From Serratia plymuthica (GTDB lineage: Bacteria > Pseudomonadota > Gammaproteobacteria > Enterobacterales > Enterobacteriaceae), in NCBI RefSeq assembly GCF_018336935.1, contig NZ_CP068771.1:4402001-4466000 (forward strand): DNA of 64,000 nucleotides, read 5' to 3'. The translations under genes were made by a program, and so were the position numbers. Below, in pieces: positions 56,402 through 64,000 of this stretch. The number at the start of each line of letters is the position of its first letter. Positions within the stretch are counted from its first letter, which is position 1. The notes under the pieces were generated by a model. It saw nothing but the letters and a program-made list of their open reading frames with translations, did no database searches and was not told where the DNA came from.

Positions 56402-56884
56402 ATGGTACTATTGACTTCAGATTTGACATTAATGAACTTAATAATTTCTTGCTACTAAGATACTGCGTTTTAAATGTACAGGTTTATCACAGATAATATT
56501 GGGTGTTAATACTAACTCAATCCTCCCCTATATTTACCAGTTCGCTTCATCCACCAACCCGAATGACTATTCCAGGGGCTGGCATTTTAAACAAGTACAT
56601 CTCCCCTCGCGATATAGACTCTTGATGCGTAGCCTCACTTCCATTGCGATCTTGTTGCACTGTTTTCTACACTCTCTTGAAAATCAATCGCAAACAAAAA
56701 ACAATTGAATCATGGCCTTACATCATCGCGTTTTGGTCCACACCCTGCGATTGTAGATACTGACTACGTGGCCTTAAAGCGTCATCAAGCGAGGTTGTCA
56801 CTTTTTCTCGGCGTTGATGCCCATACAAAAAATACTTCGTGGCCTTTATCGCAAAATAAATTTAAATCAACTTAACTAACACTT

Positions 56885-56939
56885 TTGGTAATAACAGTCA
56901 GCTATCATTTCGCTGCTGCTGATTACCAATCTACGGGTT
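56885..56939 (+). ncRNA. Candidate structured RNA
   Basis: TTGGTAAT and ATTACCAA close a hairpin with inner CAG-CAGC/GCTG-CTG pairs. The following 110 nt run to a terminator-like hairpin at 57010-57046. Together they could be a small RNA of about 160 nt on the plus strand. Prediction by eye only. Confidence 0.3.
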
Positions 56940-56960
56940 TTTAAAGGGGTGTCAATACTG

Positions 56961-56988
56961 TTTTTAATGACATGTTTTTAATGACATG
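56961..56988. repeat. Tandem 14-bp repeat, two perfect copies
   Basis: TTTTTAATGACATG twice in a row, then TTTTTATTTA, which looks like a decayed third start. Confidence 0.9.
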
Positions 56989-57009
56989 TTTTTATTTACA
57001 GTGTTCATG

Positions 57010-57046
57010 CAGGCTCTATTTAAAACTTCGTTGAGAGCCTGTTTTT
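57010..57046 (+). terminator. Terminator-like hairpin with T-run
   Basis: CAGGCTCT (57010-57017) pairs with AGAGCCTG (57034-57041), 16-nt loop, then TTTTT. No gene precedes it on this strand. Confidence 0.55.
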
Positions 57047-57161
57047 CATCAACTTGCATTTTTTTATTTATTCTGTCTGAATTTTTTCTGCAGGGGCCGG
57101 GCAGAAGGTTGGGTAATATCAAGCTAGCCCGCTGCCGGCGCAACGGGCCGATCCCAGGATA

Positions 57162-57467
57162 TCAGGACCTGATGACGAACCGTGCAAGCTGTTGGTGCAA
57201 TTGGCTGTTTTCTTTACGCAGCTGCTCAATTTCCTCCAGCAGCGTCAAGGTGACCGCGATACCGGGCCAGTCCAGCGCCAATTCGCGATGCAGTTGTTGA
57301 GCGCGGTGAAAAATGGTCAGCGCCTGATCGTCAAATATCCAGTCCGCAGCCGTCGGGTTACGTGGTTCTATCACCCCAAGCCCGACGATTTCCGTTAATT
57401 CTTCCTCTGAAACGCCGGTATGCAGGCAAAATTCGGTAATGGTTAAAGTTACTTTTACGTTAGCCAT
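57162..57467 (-). CDS. cbpM: CbpA modulator CbpM
   Basis: 101 residues from [31 protein letters not shown], the E. coli length; a longer frame into cbpA is rejected. MerR-like helical protein with a coiled C-terminus ([22 protein letters not shown]). It binds the CbpA J-domain and blocks both co-chaperone and DNA-binding activity. Overlaps cbpA by 8 bp. Confidence 0.94.
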   Translation of the reverse strand: MANVKVTLTITEFCLHTGVSEEELTEIVGLGVIEPRNPTAADWIFDDQALTIFHRAQQLHRELALDWPGIAVTLTLLEEIEQLRKENSQLHQQLARFVIRS

Positions 57468-58386
57468 TTTGCTTACTCCACTCTTTGCGCGGGTCAAAAG
57501 CGGGTTGCGCCTCCGCCAGTTGTTGCCACAGCGCCGCATTTTTTTCGTCCGGCTTCGGTGGCATCACGACTTTGATCACCGCATATAAATCCCCGGTTTC
57601 TTTCTTGCCAACCAAGCCTTTCCCCTTGATACGCAGCCGCTGGCCGGTCTGGCTGCCGGCAGGGATGGTCAGCAGAATCGCGTCTTTCAGGGTCGGAACC
57701 GGTACCTTGGCGCCGAGCGCCGCCTCCCATGGCGCTACCGGCAGGACGATCTCCAGATTATGGCCGACGATGTCGAACAGAGGGTGCGGCGCGATGCGGA
57801 TGATCAGATAGAGGTCGCCGTTGGCGCCGCCGTCAGTACCCGGCGCACCCTGGCCTTTCAGGCGGATGCGTTCGCCATCGCCCACGCCGACGGGGATCTT
57901 CACATTAAGGGTTTTGGGTATTTCCTGCTCCACCATGCCGAAAGCGTTATAAACCGGCAGGCTATAACGGATGGTCCGGGTTTGCTCGGCCAGCGTTTCC
58001 TCAAGGAAAACCGCCACTTCCATCTCGATGTCTTGCCCGCGTATGGCGCGACTCTGGCGGCGATGTTGTGAACGCGCATGTTCGCCAAACATTGAGGAAA
58101 AGATATCGGAAAAATCTTCGGCGTTATTGGCGTTGCCGTGCTGCGCCTGGCGGCCATAATTGGGGTCGTTGCGGTGTTGCACTAATTGATCGTATTCGGC
58201 GCGGCGTTCATCGTCTTTTAACACCTCATAGGCTTCCGCGACTTCCTTGAACTGCGCTTCGGCATTCGATTCGGTGCTGACGTCGGGGTGATATTTTCGC
58301 GCCAGACGACGATAGGCCGTTTTGATAGCCTTGAGATCGTCGGATGGCTTAACCCCTAAAATGGCATAATAGTCCTTGAATTCCAT
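57460..58386 (-). CDS. cbpA: Curved DNA-binding co-chaperone CbpA
   Basis: 308 residues. J-domain at the N-terminus with HPD in [11 protein letters not shown] (about residues 29-40), a short linker, then two C-terminal beta-sandwich domains ([38 protein letters not shown]). No cysteine-rich zinc domain, which separates it from DnaJ. Co-chaperone of DnaK and nucleoid protein of stationary phase. cbpA-cbpM operon. Confidence 0.95.
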   Translation of the reverse strand: MEFKDYYAILGVKPSDDLKAIKTAYRRLARKYHPDVSTESNAEAQFKEVAEAYEVLKDDERRAEYDQLVQHRNDPNYGRQAQHGNANNAEDFSDIFSSMFGEHARSQHRRQSRAIRGQDIEMEVAVFLEETLAEQTRTIRYSLPVYNAFGMVEQEIPKTLNVKIPVGVGDGERIRLKGQGAPGTDGGANGDLYLIIRIAPHPLFDIVGHNLEIVLPVAPWEAALGAKVPVPTLKDAILLTIPAGSQTGQRLRIKGKGLVGKKETGDLYAVIKVVMPPKPDEKNAALWQQLAEAQPAFDPRKEWSKQNG

Positions 58387-58454
58387 AGCGTAATCATCTC
58401 ATTTCAATCTTTCATCTGAGGGAATGGCTGAGCCTGCATTGCATGAAACCTTAC

Positions 58455-58715
58455 TCATGGTAAGACACTTGCCACCGGGACATCGACATAATTGTGCGGC
58501 CGGGCGGCCAATGAGTGAAAAAGCCGGGACGATAACACCCCCCTTATGCCGGCTAATGGACTGGTGATGAACAGGTAACCGATAATCAGATAAGCCACGC
58601 CCAGTAATATACCGCCCACCAAGAGCAGGAAGGCAATGATCAGCAGAGCAGTGCGTTGCTTTTTGAGACGTTCTTCACTCAGGAGGGGCAGATTTTTATG
58701 GTCAAAACTTAACAT
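58455..58715 (-). pseudogene. hdeD: hdeD remnant with internal deletion
   Basis: The open frame encodes 86 residues. The first 35 (FDHKNLPLLSEERLKKQRTA then LLIIAFLLLVGGILL) resemble the start of the acid-resistance membrane protein HdeD. The next block VAYLIIGYLFITSPLAGI resembles a later HdeD helix (VAYLLIGYFFIRAPELGI in E. coli as I recall it). About 60 residues that should lie between them are missing, and the frame then runs into unrelated sequence instead of the last three helices. It looks like a gene remnant made by deletion plus frame loss. A short functional derivative cannot be excluded. Confidence 0.55.
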
Positions 58716-58860
58716 GACAGTTCTCCATTTGTCGTCTGGTACCCAGTAATCCCTACTTGTTTAGCATAGTCCTTTTGGCGCTTTTTGACTGCCCCGGCGC
58801 AAATGTTACTATTGACGCCTGACGCGTATCAGCGCCCGGAAATATGATTGAGGACAGGAT

Positions 58861-59616
58861 TTGAGCACAGGAAGCAAACTTGCGTGGTGGCGCCGCGCCG
58901 CAGCGTGTCTGACATTGAGCCTGCTGTTGGCCGGTTGTTCGGGCAAAAACAGCTATAACCGCGACTACGACAAGCTGCCGAAGGGCAGTTATAGCGGCAA
59001 ATCCTATACCGTCAAACGTGGCGATACGTTGTATTACATCGCCTGGATCACTGACAGCGAAGTCAGCGAACTGGCCCGAATCAACAAGATACGCCCGCCC
59101 TACGGGCTGGAAGTCGGGCAAAAGCTGCGGCTGAGCGGCAGCGCCCCGACCAAAACGGCGTCAAACCGGCGTAAAAATACCTCTTCCGGCGCGGTGTTGG
59201 CTAAATCGACGCCGCCGCCGGGGGCTTCCCGCTGCTGGCGCTGGCCGGCTACCGGCAAGATTGTCCAAAAATATTCCACAGCAGACGGCGGCAACAAAGG
59301 CATAGATATCGCCGGCGCTCGCGGCCAGCCGATCTTCGCTTCCGCCAAAGGCAAGGTGGTGTACGTCGGTAACCAGCTGCGCGGCTACGGCAACCTGATC
59401 ATGATTAAGCATGGCGAAGACTTCATCACCGCCTATGCGCATAACGACACCACGCTGGTGCGTAACGGTCAGGATGTGAAGGCAGGGCAAAAGATCGGCA
59501 CCATGGGCAGCACGGGTACCGACTCGGTGTTCCTGCATTTCCAGATCCGCTATCGCGCCTCCGCACTCGATCCGCAGCGCTATCTGCCGCCGCAGGGCGC
59601 TTCGCCGTCCTGTTAA
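58861..59616 (+). CDS. actS: LysM/LytM-domain lipoprotein, amidase activator (ActS/YgeR)
   Basis: 251 residues from a TTG start behind GAGGAC. Lipobox LLLAGC gives a lipid-anchored cysteine near residue 26. LysM domain about 48-92 (YTVKRGDTLYYIAW ... YGLEVGQKLRLSG), a basic linker, then a LytM/M23 domain about 125-245. In that domain the first metal ligand (HxGID in active enzymes) is NKGID and the HxH motif is FLHF, so it is non-catalytic like NlpD, EnvC and ActS. Such proteins activate AmiA/B/C-type amidases for cell separation. Confidence 0.85.
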   Translation: MSTGSKLAWWRRAAACLTLSLLLAGCSGKNSYNRDYDKLPKGSYSGKSYTVKRGDTLYYIAWITDSEVSELARINKIRPPYGLEVGQKLRLSGSAPTKTASNRRKNTSSGAVLAKSTPPPGASRCWRWPATGKIVQKYSTADGGNKGIDIAGARGQPIFASAKGKVVYVGNQLRGYGNLIMIKHGEDFITAYAHNDTTLVRNGQDVKAGQKIGTMGSTGTDSVFLHFQIRYRASALDPQRYLPPQGASPSC

Positions 59617-59665
59617 GCGTGGAGATAACGGCCCGTTCCGTCTGGGAGCGGGCCCCTATCGCGGG

Positions 59666-61054
59666 CTATTTCCGCTTCCTTCCACATAGCCAGATCAACG
59701 CCAACAGCACCACCACCGCAACGCCGATGGCCGGAGCCATATAAGGCTGCAGCTTCGCCAGCAGCGGTACCGGGCCGCCGGTGCGCAGCATCGCTACGTC
59801 CTCCTCGCTTACCGTCACCTCAGGGTTGCCGTAGTTTTTCAGCACATAATTGCTGATGGCGGCGATTTGCCGATCGGTTAATGGATTGACGTAGGATTGC
59901 GGGCCAAAGTTCGGCATCAGCACGTCCTCGTTGCCTGCTTTGCGCTGCACGCCGAACAAAATGGCGGAGATCAGGTTGGCTGGGTTGCCGGAACCGGTGG
60001 CGGTATTGTTGAACAGCGAAGGATAGGCCTGGTTTTTGCTGCCGCTGCCGTCCGGTTGGTGGCAACTGGCGCAGTTGCCGCTGAATAAGGCCGCACCGTC
60101 GTTGACGGTATTATTGGCATTGGACGGGTGCAGGCCGCGTAGCATCGGTTCTACGTTCAGCGGTTGGCCAAAGCGGTCCGCCGCCTGCTTATCCTGAGCA
60201 TCGCGGATCGGTCGGGTACTTTTCAGGTAGACGGCAATGGCCATCAGATCCTGTTCAGGCAGATATTGCAGGCTGTTTTCCACTGCCTCCGCCATGCCGC
60301 CGGCGGCCTGATTTTTCCCGGCGACCCGCCCGGTTTTGAGATATTGCACCAGTTCTTCATTGCTCCAGCCGCCGATGCCGCTGACGGCGTCCGAGGTAAT
60401 GTTCGGTGCATACCAACTTCCCACCATGCCCCCCGCCAGCGGTTTATCGGCGCTTTCCGCCATCAGCAGGTTGCGTGGCGTATGGCAGGTATCGCAATGC
60501 CCAGGGCCGTTAACCAGATAGGCGCCGCGGTTCCACTGCTCGCTTTTCTCGGCATTGGGTTGAAAGCGGCCCTTATCCAGAAACAGCAAGTTCCAGCCGG
60601 CCATACTGAAGCGCATATTGAACGGGAAGGGCAGTGCAGTCGGCGTATTCTTCAGCTCTACCGGTTTCACTCCCTGCATAAAGTAGGTATAGAGCGCGTG
60701 GATGTCCGCATCGCTCAATTTGCTGTAGGAGGTATAGGGCATTGCCGGGTAGAGATAGCTGCCGTCGGCGCGTACCCCATCGCGCAGTGCGCGAGCGAAC
60801 TGCTGTTCCGTGTAACCACCTATGCCGTCATGCGCCGCAGGGGTGATATTGGTGGAGTAAATTACGCCCATCGGCGAGTTGATGCCGTAGCCGCCGGCAA
60901 AGGGTTTGCCGCCGCCCGGTTGGGTGTGGCAAGCCTGGCAATCCGAAGCTACGGCAAGCTGCTCACCCTGTTTAAGTAACGCCGCGCCATCGTCGTTCGC
61001 CAGGGCGGTGCCGCTCAGCCCCAGCAACAGGGCCAATCCAAGTTGTTTCTTCAT
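59666..61054 (-). CDS. Triheme cytochrome c subunit of a membrane FAD dehydrogenase
   Basis: 462 residues. Signal peptide (MKKQLGLALLLGLSGTALA), three CxxCH heme sites: C39-QA-CH, CDTCH near residue 187 and CASCH near 330. A C-terminal anchor helix (IGVAVVVLLALIWLC) ends in GRKRK. It passes electrons from the flavoprotein to ubiquinone, as in gluconate, sorbitol and alcohol dehydrogenases. Last gene of the three-subunit operon; overlaps the flavoprotein gene by 4 bp. Confidence 0.92.
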   Translation of the reverse strand: MKKQLGLALLLGLSGTALANDDGAALLKQGEQLAVASDCQACHTQPGGGKPFAGGYGINSPMGVIYSTNITPAAHDGIGGYTEQQFARALRDGVRADGSYLYPAMPYTSYSKLSDADIHALYTYFMQGVKPVELKNTPTALPFPFNMRFSMAGWNLLFLDKGRFQPNAEKSEQWNRGAYLVNGPGHCDTCHTPRNLLMAESADKPLAGGMVGSWYAPNITSDAVSGIGGWSNEELVQYLKTGRVAGKNQAAGGMAEAVENSLQYLPEQDLMAIAVYLKSTRPIRDAQDKQAADRFGQPLNVEPMLRGLHPSNANNTVNDGAALFSGNCASCHQPDGSGSKNQAYPSLFNNTATGSGNPANLISAILFGVQRKAGNEDVLMPNFGPQSYVNPLTDRQIAAISNYVLKNYGNPEVTVSEEDVAMLRTGGPVPLLAKLQPYMAPAIGVAVVVLLALIWLCGRKRK

Positions 61055-62706
61055 GATTTTACCGCCAGCGATTGGGCGATGTCGTCGGCGGCCTTGATGC
61101 CCAACGCTGCCATGGTTAGCGTGCTGTTGACGACGCTGGCGGAAGGAATGGCACCGCCACCGGGCAGCCAGAGGTTGGCATGGTCGTGGGTTCGACAGTT
61201 GCCGTCCACCACCGAATCATGCGGATCGCTGCCCATAATGGTGCCGCCCATGATGTGATTATTGGCGTTCAGGTTGGTGGTGATTTTGAACTCATCGGCA
61301 TCGAACAGGCGTCCGATATGCTCCAGTTGTTTATGCGCGGCCTCGGCGCCCTTGCGCACGTAATCGCCGACGTCGTAATGAATATCCGGACACGGCAGGC
61401 CGTGAGCGTCCTTGCGGTTGGCGCTCAGCGTCAGGCGGTTGTTCGGATCTGGTAACGGTTCCAGGCTAATCGACAAATCAACGCCATAGGCCGCGCGCCG
61501 GCGGATCTCTTCATCCAGCACTTTACCTACCAGGCCCTGCGCCAGCGCTTTTTGCGTTGCGGGAACTATCTGATTGATATTATTAAGTATCATCTTGTTG
61601 GCAGAATAGTCCTTACGGAACTCGCCGTCGCGCGGTCCCACCAGGCAGCTGCTTTGCGCCGGGCCGCGGCCGAGCCACAGTGGCTCCTTAGCCAGGAAGG
61701 TGCAGTGAAAGCCGGAGTGATCCATCATATTGCGCCCAACCTGATCGGAAGAGTTGGCGATGCCGTTGGGGTTCTGCTTATTGGCGGCAAGCAGCAGCAA
61801 ACGCGGCGTTTCGATGCCGTTGCAGGCCAGCGCGAAGGCTTTGGCGCTGGCTTTATGCGAGCGTTTTTGATTATCCAACCAGTGCACGGCGGTAACGCGA
61901 TTCTGGTCGTCGGTATCAATTTTGTAGACCACCGACTCTGCCAGCACCACTGCGCCTTTCATTTCCGCGCGTTCGACATGATGGATGCCGTTATACATGG
62001 CGCCAATCGGGCAAATCGGCTGGCAGTTGTTGTTGCCGCAGCAGGTCGGGCGGCCTTTCCACGGGCGGATGCTGCGTCCCTGCGGGATTGGCACCGATCG
62101 GTAGCCGTGCGGGTTGACCACTTCGGCGAAGCGGGTGTCGCCATAGGCCCAGGGCACCATGTCCATCGGATAAGGTTTGCTGCGCTCCACCGGCGATTGC
62201 TGCGCCGGATCGTTGGGGCCCGCGACACCGATTTCCTCTTCCGCGCGGCAGTAGTAGGGTTCGAGATCGTTATACGAAATCGGCCAGTCGCGGCCGACGC
62301 CGTACAGGGTTTTCATCTGGAAATCGCTCGGCAGATGGCGCCAGCAAGAGGCTGCCCAGTGCCAGGTGGTGCCGCCAACGGTGCGCAGATAGCCTTGTTT
62401 GAAACTGCCGGCGCTGGGGCCACTGAGGGCTACGTAGTTGTTTTCCGGGAAGTAGAGCGGTGCGGTGGCGTATTCAGATTGTGGATACAGCCCCTGGAAA
62501 TCTGAGCCCGCCCGGTTATCGAACGGCATATTGCGCCAGTTTTCCACCGCTTGGGCGCGATCGATGCGCAGGCCGGCCTCCAGCACCAGGACGGAATAGC
62601 CGAGGCTGACCAGTTGGTCGGCCATGATGCCGCCGACAATGCCGGACCCGACGATCACGATGTCGGCCGATGCGTCGCCATTGGCGGTAAATTCAGGTTT
62701 TTTCAT
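61051..62706 (-). CDS. GMC-family FAD-dependent dehydrogenase, large subunit
   Basis: 551 residues. FAD fold DIVIVGSGIVGGIMADQLVSLGYSVLVLEAG at 15-45 (split), a cysteine-rich loop RPTCCGNNNCQPICPIGAMYNG near 225-246 typical of gluconate 2-dehydrogenase large subunits (it may hold a [3Fe-4S] cluster), and the C-terminal catalytic region NNHIMGGTIMGSDPHDSVVD with LWLPGGGAIPSASVVNSTLT. Oxidises a sugar, gluconate or polyol in the periplasm. Substrate not fixed by sequence. Confidence 0.9.
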   Translation of the reverse strand: MKKPEFTANGDASADIVIVGSGIVGGIMADQLVSLGYSVLVLEAGLRIDRAQAVENWRNMPFDNRAGSDFQGLYPQSEYATAPLYFPENNYVALSGPSAGSFKQGYLRTVGGTTWHWAASCWRHLPSDFQMKTLYGVGRDWPISYNDLEPYYCRAEEEIGVAGPNDPAQQSPVERSKPYPMDMVPWAYGDTRFAEVVNPHGYRSVPIPQGRSIRPWKGRPTCCGNNNCQPICPIGAMYNGIHHVERAEMKGAVVLAESVVYKIDTDDQNRVTAVHWLDNQKRSHKASAKAFALACNGIETPRLLLLAANKQNPNGIANSSDQVGRNMMDHSGFHCTFLAKEPLWLGRGPAQSSCLVGPRDGEFRKDYSANKMILNNINQIVPATQKALAQGLVGKVLDEEIRRRAAYGVDLSISLEPLPDPNNRLTLSANRKDAHGLPCPDIHYDVGDYVRKGAEAAHKQLEHIGRLFDADEFKITTNLNANNHIMGGTIMGSDPHDSVVDGNCRTHDHANLWLPGGGAIPSASVVNSTLTMAALGIKAADDIAQSLAVKS

Positions 62707-62716
62707 CAGGATAATC

Positions 62717-63280
62717 TCAGCGAACGGGGGTCATGGTCATCGGCGGAGCGGCGGTCCACCACAACGGGCCGTTGCCGCAATAGGTCGGTACGATCAGCGC
62801 ATCGCTGGCAGGGCGGTACATCAGCGCATCCTTGTAGGCGATCAGCACAGCTTGCTGACCATGCCCGACGGTGCCGGTATACCAGGCGCTGATAATGGCG
62901 GTGAGCAGATCCTGCAGGCCGGCCTGGATTGCCAGCGTTTGCAGCTGTTTGGCACTTTGCTCCGGCTGCAGCAAGGCGCTTAGCTGCTTAATCTGAGCAG
63001 AGAAATTGGGGATGCTGGCGCTCAGGGCGGTGAATATTCGCGCCGACATGCCCTGGTCGATGTCCTGATGTTCGGTAATCGTCCGGGACAGAGTGAAGAA
63101 ACGTGCAAAGACAAGCGGGTTGGCTGCCGCGGTTTGCTGCTCGGCCTGGGTCAGAAATGGATAGCCAAGCAGGGAGGTGGCGACAAGGACGGAAGCCATG
63201 CCTAACAACACGTCTCTTCTTCTGAAACCGGTTCCATTTTTGTCCGAACGCGAATTTTCGCTGGGTAATACAGTGCTCAT
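62717..63280 (-). CDS. Small (gamma) subunit of the FAD dehydrogenase, Tat signal
   Basis: 187 residues. N-terminal FRRRDVLLGMASVLVATSLLG is a twin-arginine signal, which would carry the FAD-loaded large subunit across the membrane in a hitchhiker complex. The rest is the helical gluconate_2-dh3 domain (FFTLSRTITEHQDIDQGMSARIF, AWYTGTVG). First gene of the operon, 10 bp before the large subunit gene. Confidence 0.87.
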   Translation of the reverse strand: MSTVLPSENSRSDKNGTGFRRRDVLLGMASVLVATSLLGYPFLTQAEQQTAAANPLVFARFFTLSRTITEHQDIDQGMSARIFTALSASIPNFSAQIKQLSALLQPEQSAKQLQTLAIQAGLQDLLTAIISAWYTGTVGHGQQAVLIAYKDALMYRPASDALIVPTYCGNGPLWWTAAPPMTMTPVR

Positions 63281-63636
63281 GGTGAATTTCTCGCAACTGG
63301 TGTTAAAGCCTGAGTAGGCGAAGGTAGGGCAGATACTGAATACAAGATGATGAAATAAAGATACTTTTGATTATTGATCGGTAACCAATAATTCATTGTT
63401 TAATAATTTTTTCGGATATTAACTTGGTGGTAACTTATCGACAACAAATTTTAACGGCGAGCCTGAAAGATCGCACTTTAAGAATAAATTGGGCGCAGGA
63501 AGGCGGGCCAGGGATGCCGGCTAAGAGATCAAAAAAGGCGGCGATGGCGGATTTCATAAGGGTTTAGCCGCCATACGTGCCAAAATGGATCACTGGCCGA
63601 CGTCGTTACTTTGACTGAGAAGATAAATATTACCTT
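63281..63636. promoter_or_regulatory. Divergent promoter region, dehydrogenase operon / ABC transporter
   Basis: 356 bp, AT-rich on the left side. A hairpin ATGGCGG ... CCGCCAT lies at 63544-63574. No gene seen. Confidence 0.35.
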
Positions 63637-64000
63637 ATGGATCGCTCCCGTTTACTAACCTTCCTGCTGCCTTACCTGTGGCCGAAAAATAACCCCAAAC
63701 TGCGGTGGTATCTGGTTATCGCTTGTATTTTCATGGTGGTCGCCAAGGTCAGTACTTCGCTGGTGCCGCTGGCGTATAAGGCGATGGTCGACGCGCTGAG
63801 CGCGGATACTGCGAAAATGCTGGCCATTCCACTGGGGCTGATCCTCGCCTACGGTGTCGCGCGAGTCGGTGCCACGCTGTTTGAAGAACTGCGCAACGTG
63901 ATGTTCATTCATCTCAGCCAGAATGCCACCCGCTTGCTGGGGCTGCGGGTGTTCAGGCAATTGCATGCGCTGAGCCTGCGCTTTCACCTGGAACGCCAGA
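63637..64000 (+). CDS. Atm1-like ABC exporter, N-terminus only (window edge)
   Basis: First 121 codons, from MDRSRLLTFLLPYLWPKNNP. Two hydrophobic helices (about 27-45 and 63-80) and the typical ABC-exporter segment ELRNVMFIHLSQNATRLLGL with VFRQLHALSLRFHLERQ, which is the first intracellular-loop pattern of the Atm1/HMT family (export of glutathione-linked or metal-related substrates). The ATPase domain lies outside the window. Confidence 0.8.
   Translation, partial: MDRSRLLTFLLPYLWPKNNPKLRWYLVIACIFMVVAKVSTSLVPLAYKAMVDALSADTAKMLAIPLGLILAYGVARVGATLFEELRNVMFIHLSQNATRLLGLRVFRQLHALSLRFHLERQ

Larger units (their letters stand above)
56402..57161. other. AT-rich intergenic stretch with structured elements
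   Basis: 760 bp without a convincing protein gene. Contents: a 55-nt hairpin at 56885-56939 (TTGGTAAT ... ATTACCAA with an inner CAGtCAGC/GCTGCTG), a perfect tandem 14-mer at 56961-56988, a terminator-like hairpin at 57010-57046, and a GC-rich inverted repeat near 57125-57150. Short open frames at 56499-56708 and 56986-57300 lack ribosome sites and coding bias. Confidence 0.45.

Noticed and set aside
56499..56708. 69-codon open frame in the AT-rich gap
   Set aside because: No ribosome site, low-complexity composition, no coding bias.
56986..57300. 104-codon open frame overlapping cbpM on the other strand
   Set aside because: Begins in the tandem repeat, crosses a terminator hairpin and runs antisense into cbpM.
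1..64000. CRISPR arrays, insertion sequences, prophage or attachment sites
   Set aside because: No regularly spaced repeats, transposase, integrase other than XerD, or direct-repeat boundaries seen. The tRNA-Gly gene has no obvious 3' duplicate nearby.

Overview
The window looks like chromosomal DNA of a high-GC enterobacterium, most likely Serratia (Yersiniaceae). The backbone keeps the gene order known from E. coli K-12: argO-yggE-argP-rpiA-serA, fau-ssrS-zapA, ygfB-pepP-ubiH-ubiI, gcvTHP, yqfA, ygfZ-sdhE-ygfX and fldB-xerD-dsbC-recJ-prfB-lysS. Accessory blocks are inserted between these. I see no phage, insertion sequence or CRISPR array. All calls come from reading the sequence; no database search was run.

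Region by region. 1-9007: a sugar-acid catabolic regulon on the minus strand (FGGY kinase start, MFS carrier, YiaL, YiaK/DlgD, SMP-30 lactonase, ribose-type ABC importer) with a divergent IclR-type regulator. Its two transcription units share a GAAATnnnATTTC operator-like site. 9132-20094: housekeeping genes (arginine export, pentose phosphate, serine synthesis, folate repair, 6S RNA, ZapA, ubiquinone hydroxylases). 20219-24750: a four-gene minus-strand operon wedged between ubiI and gcvT. In transcription order it encodes a 2-hydroxyacid dehydrogenase, a KamA-type radical SAM/PLP aminomutase homologue, an ATP-grasp ligase and a MOP-type exporter. This is the best candidate for an undescribed system: probably synthesis and export of a small peptide-like metabolite that contains an unusual amino acid. 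25625-30178: glycine cleavage operon.

30301-40391 is accessory: a quinone-oxidoreductase-like gene, a QseBC/PmrAB-like two-component system facing a small exported protein, a MipA/OmpV porin-like protein and an SDR (with four TTAA hexamers in 11-bp phase between them), and then a GntR-controlled DUF2848-amidase-dimeric barrel-MFS catabolic operon. 40437-48196: an HD phosphohydrolase, TrhA/YqfA, DUF2165, YgfZ, SdhE, YgfX and a creBCD module coupled to ygfX, with a canonical Cre tag before creD. 48234-55277: fldB, xerD, dsbC, recJ, frameshifted prfB, lysS and tRNA-Gly(CCC).

55330-64000: a 42-residue membrane protein missed by length cutoffs, a cold-shock protein, an AT-rich structured intergenic stretch, cbpAM, an internally deleted hdeD remnant, the LytM-domain lipoprotein ActS/YgeR, a three-subunit membrane FAD dehydrogenase (cytochrome c, GMC flavoprotein, Tat-type small subunit), and the start of an Atm1-like ABC transporter cut by the window edge.
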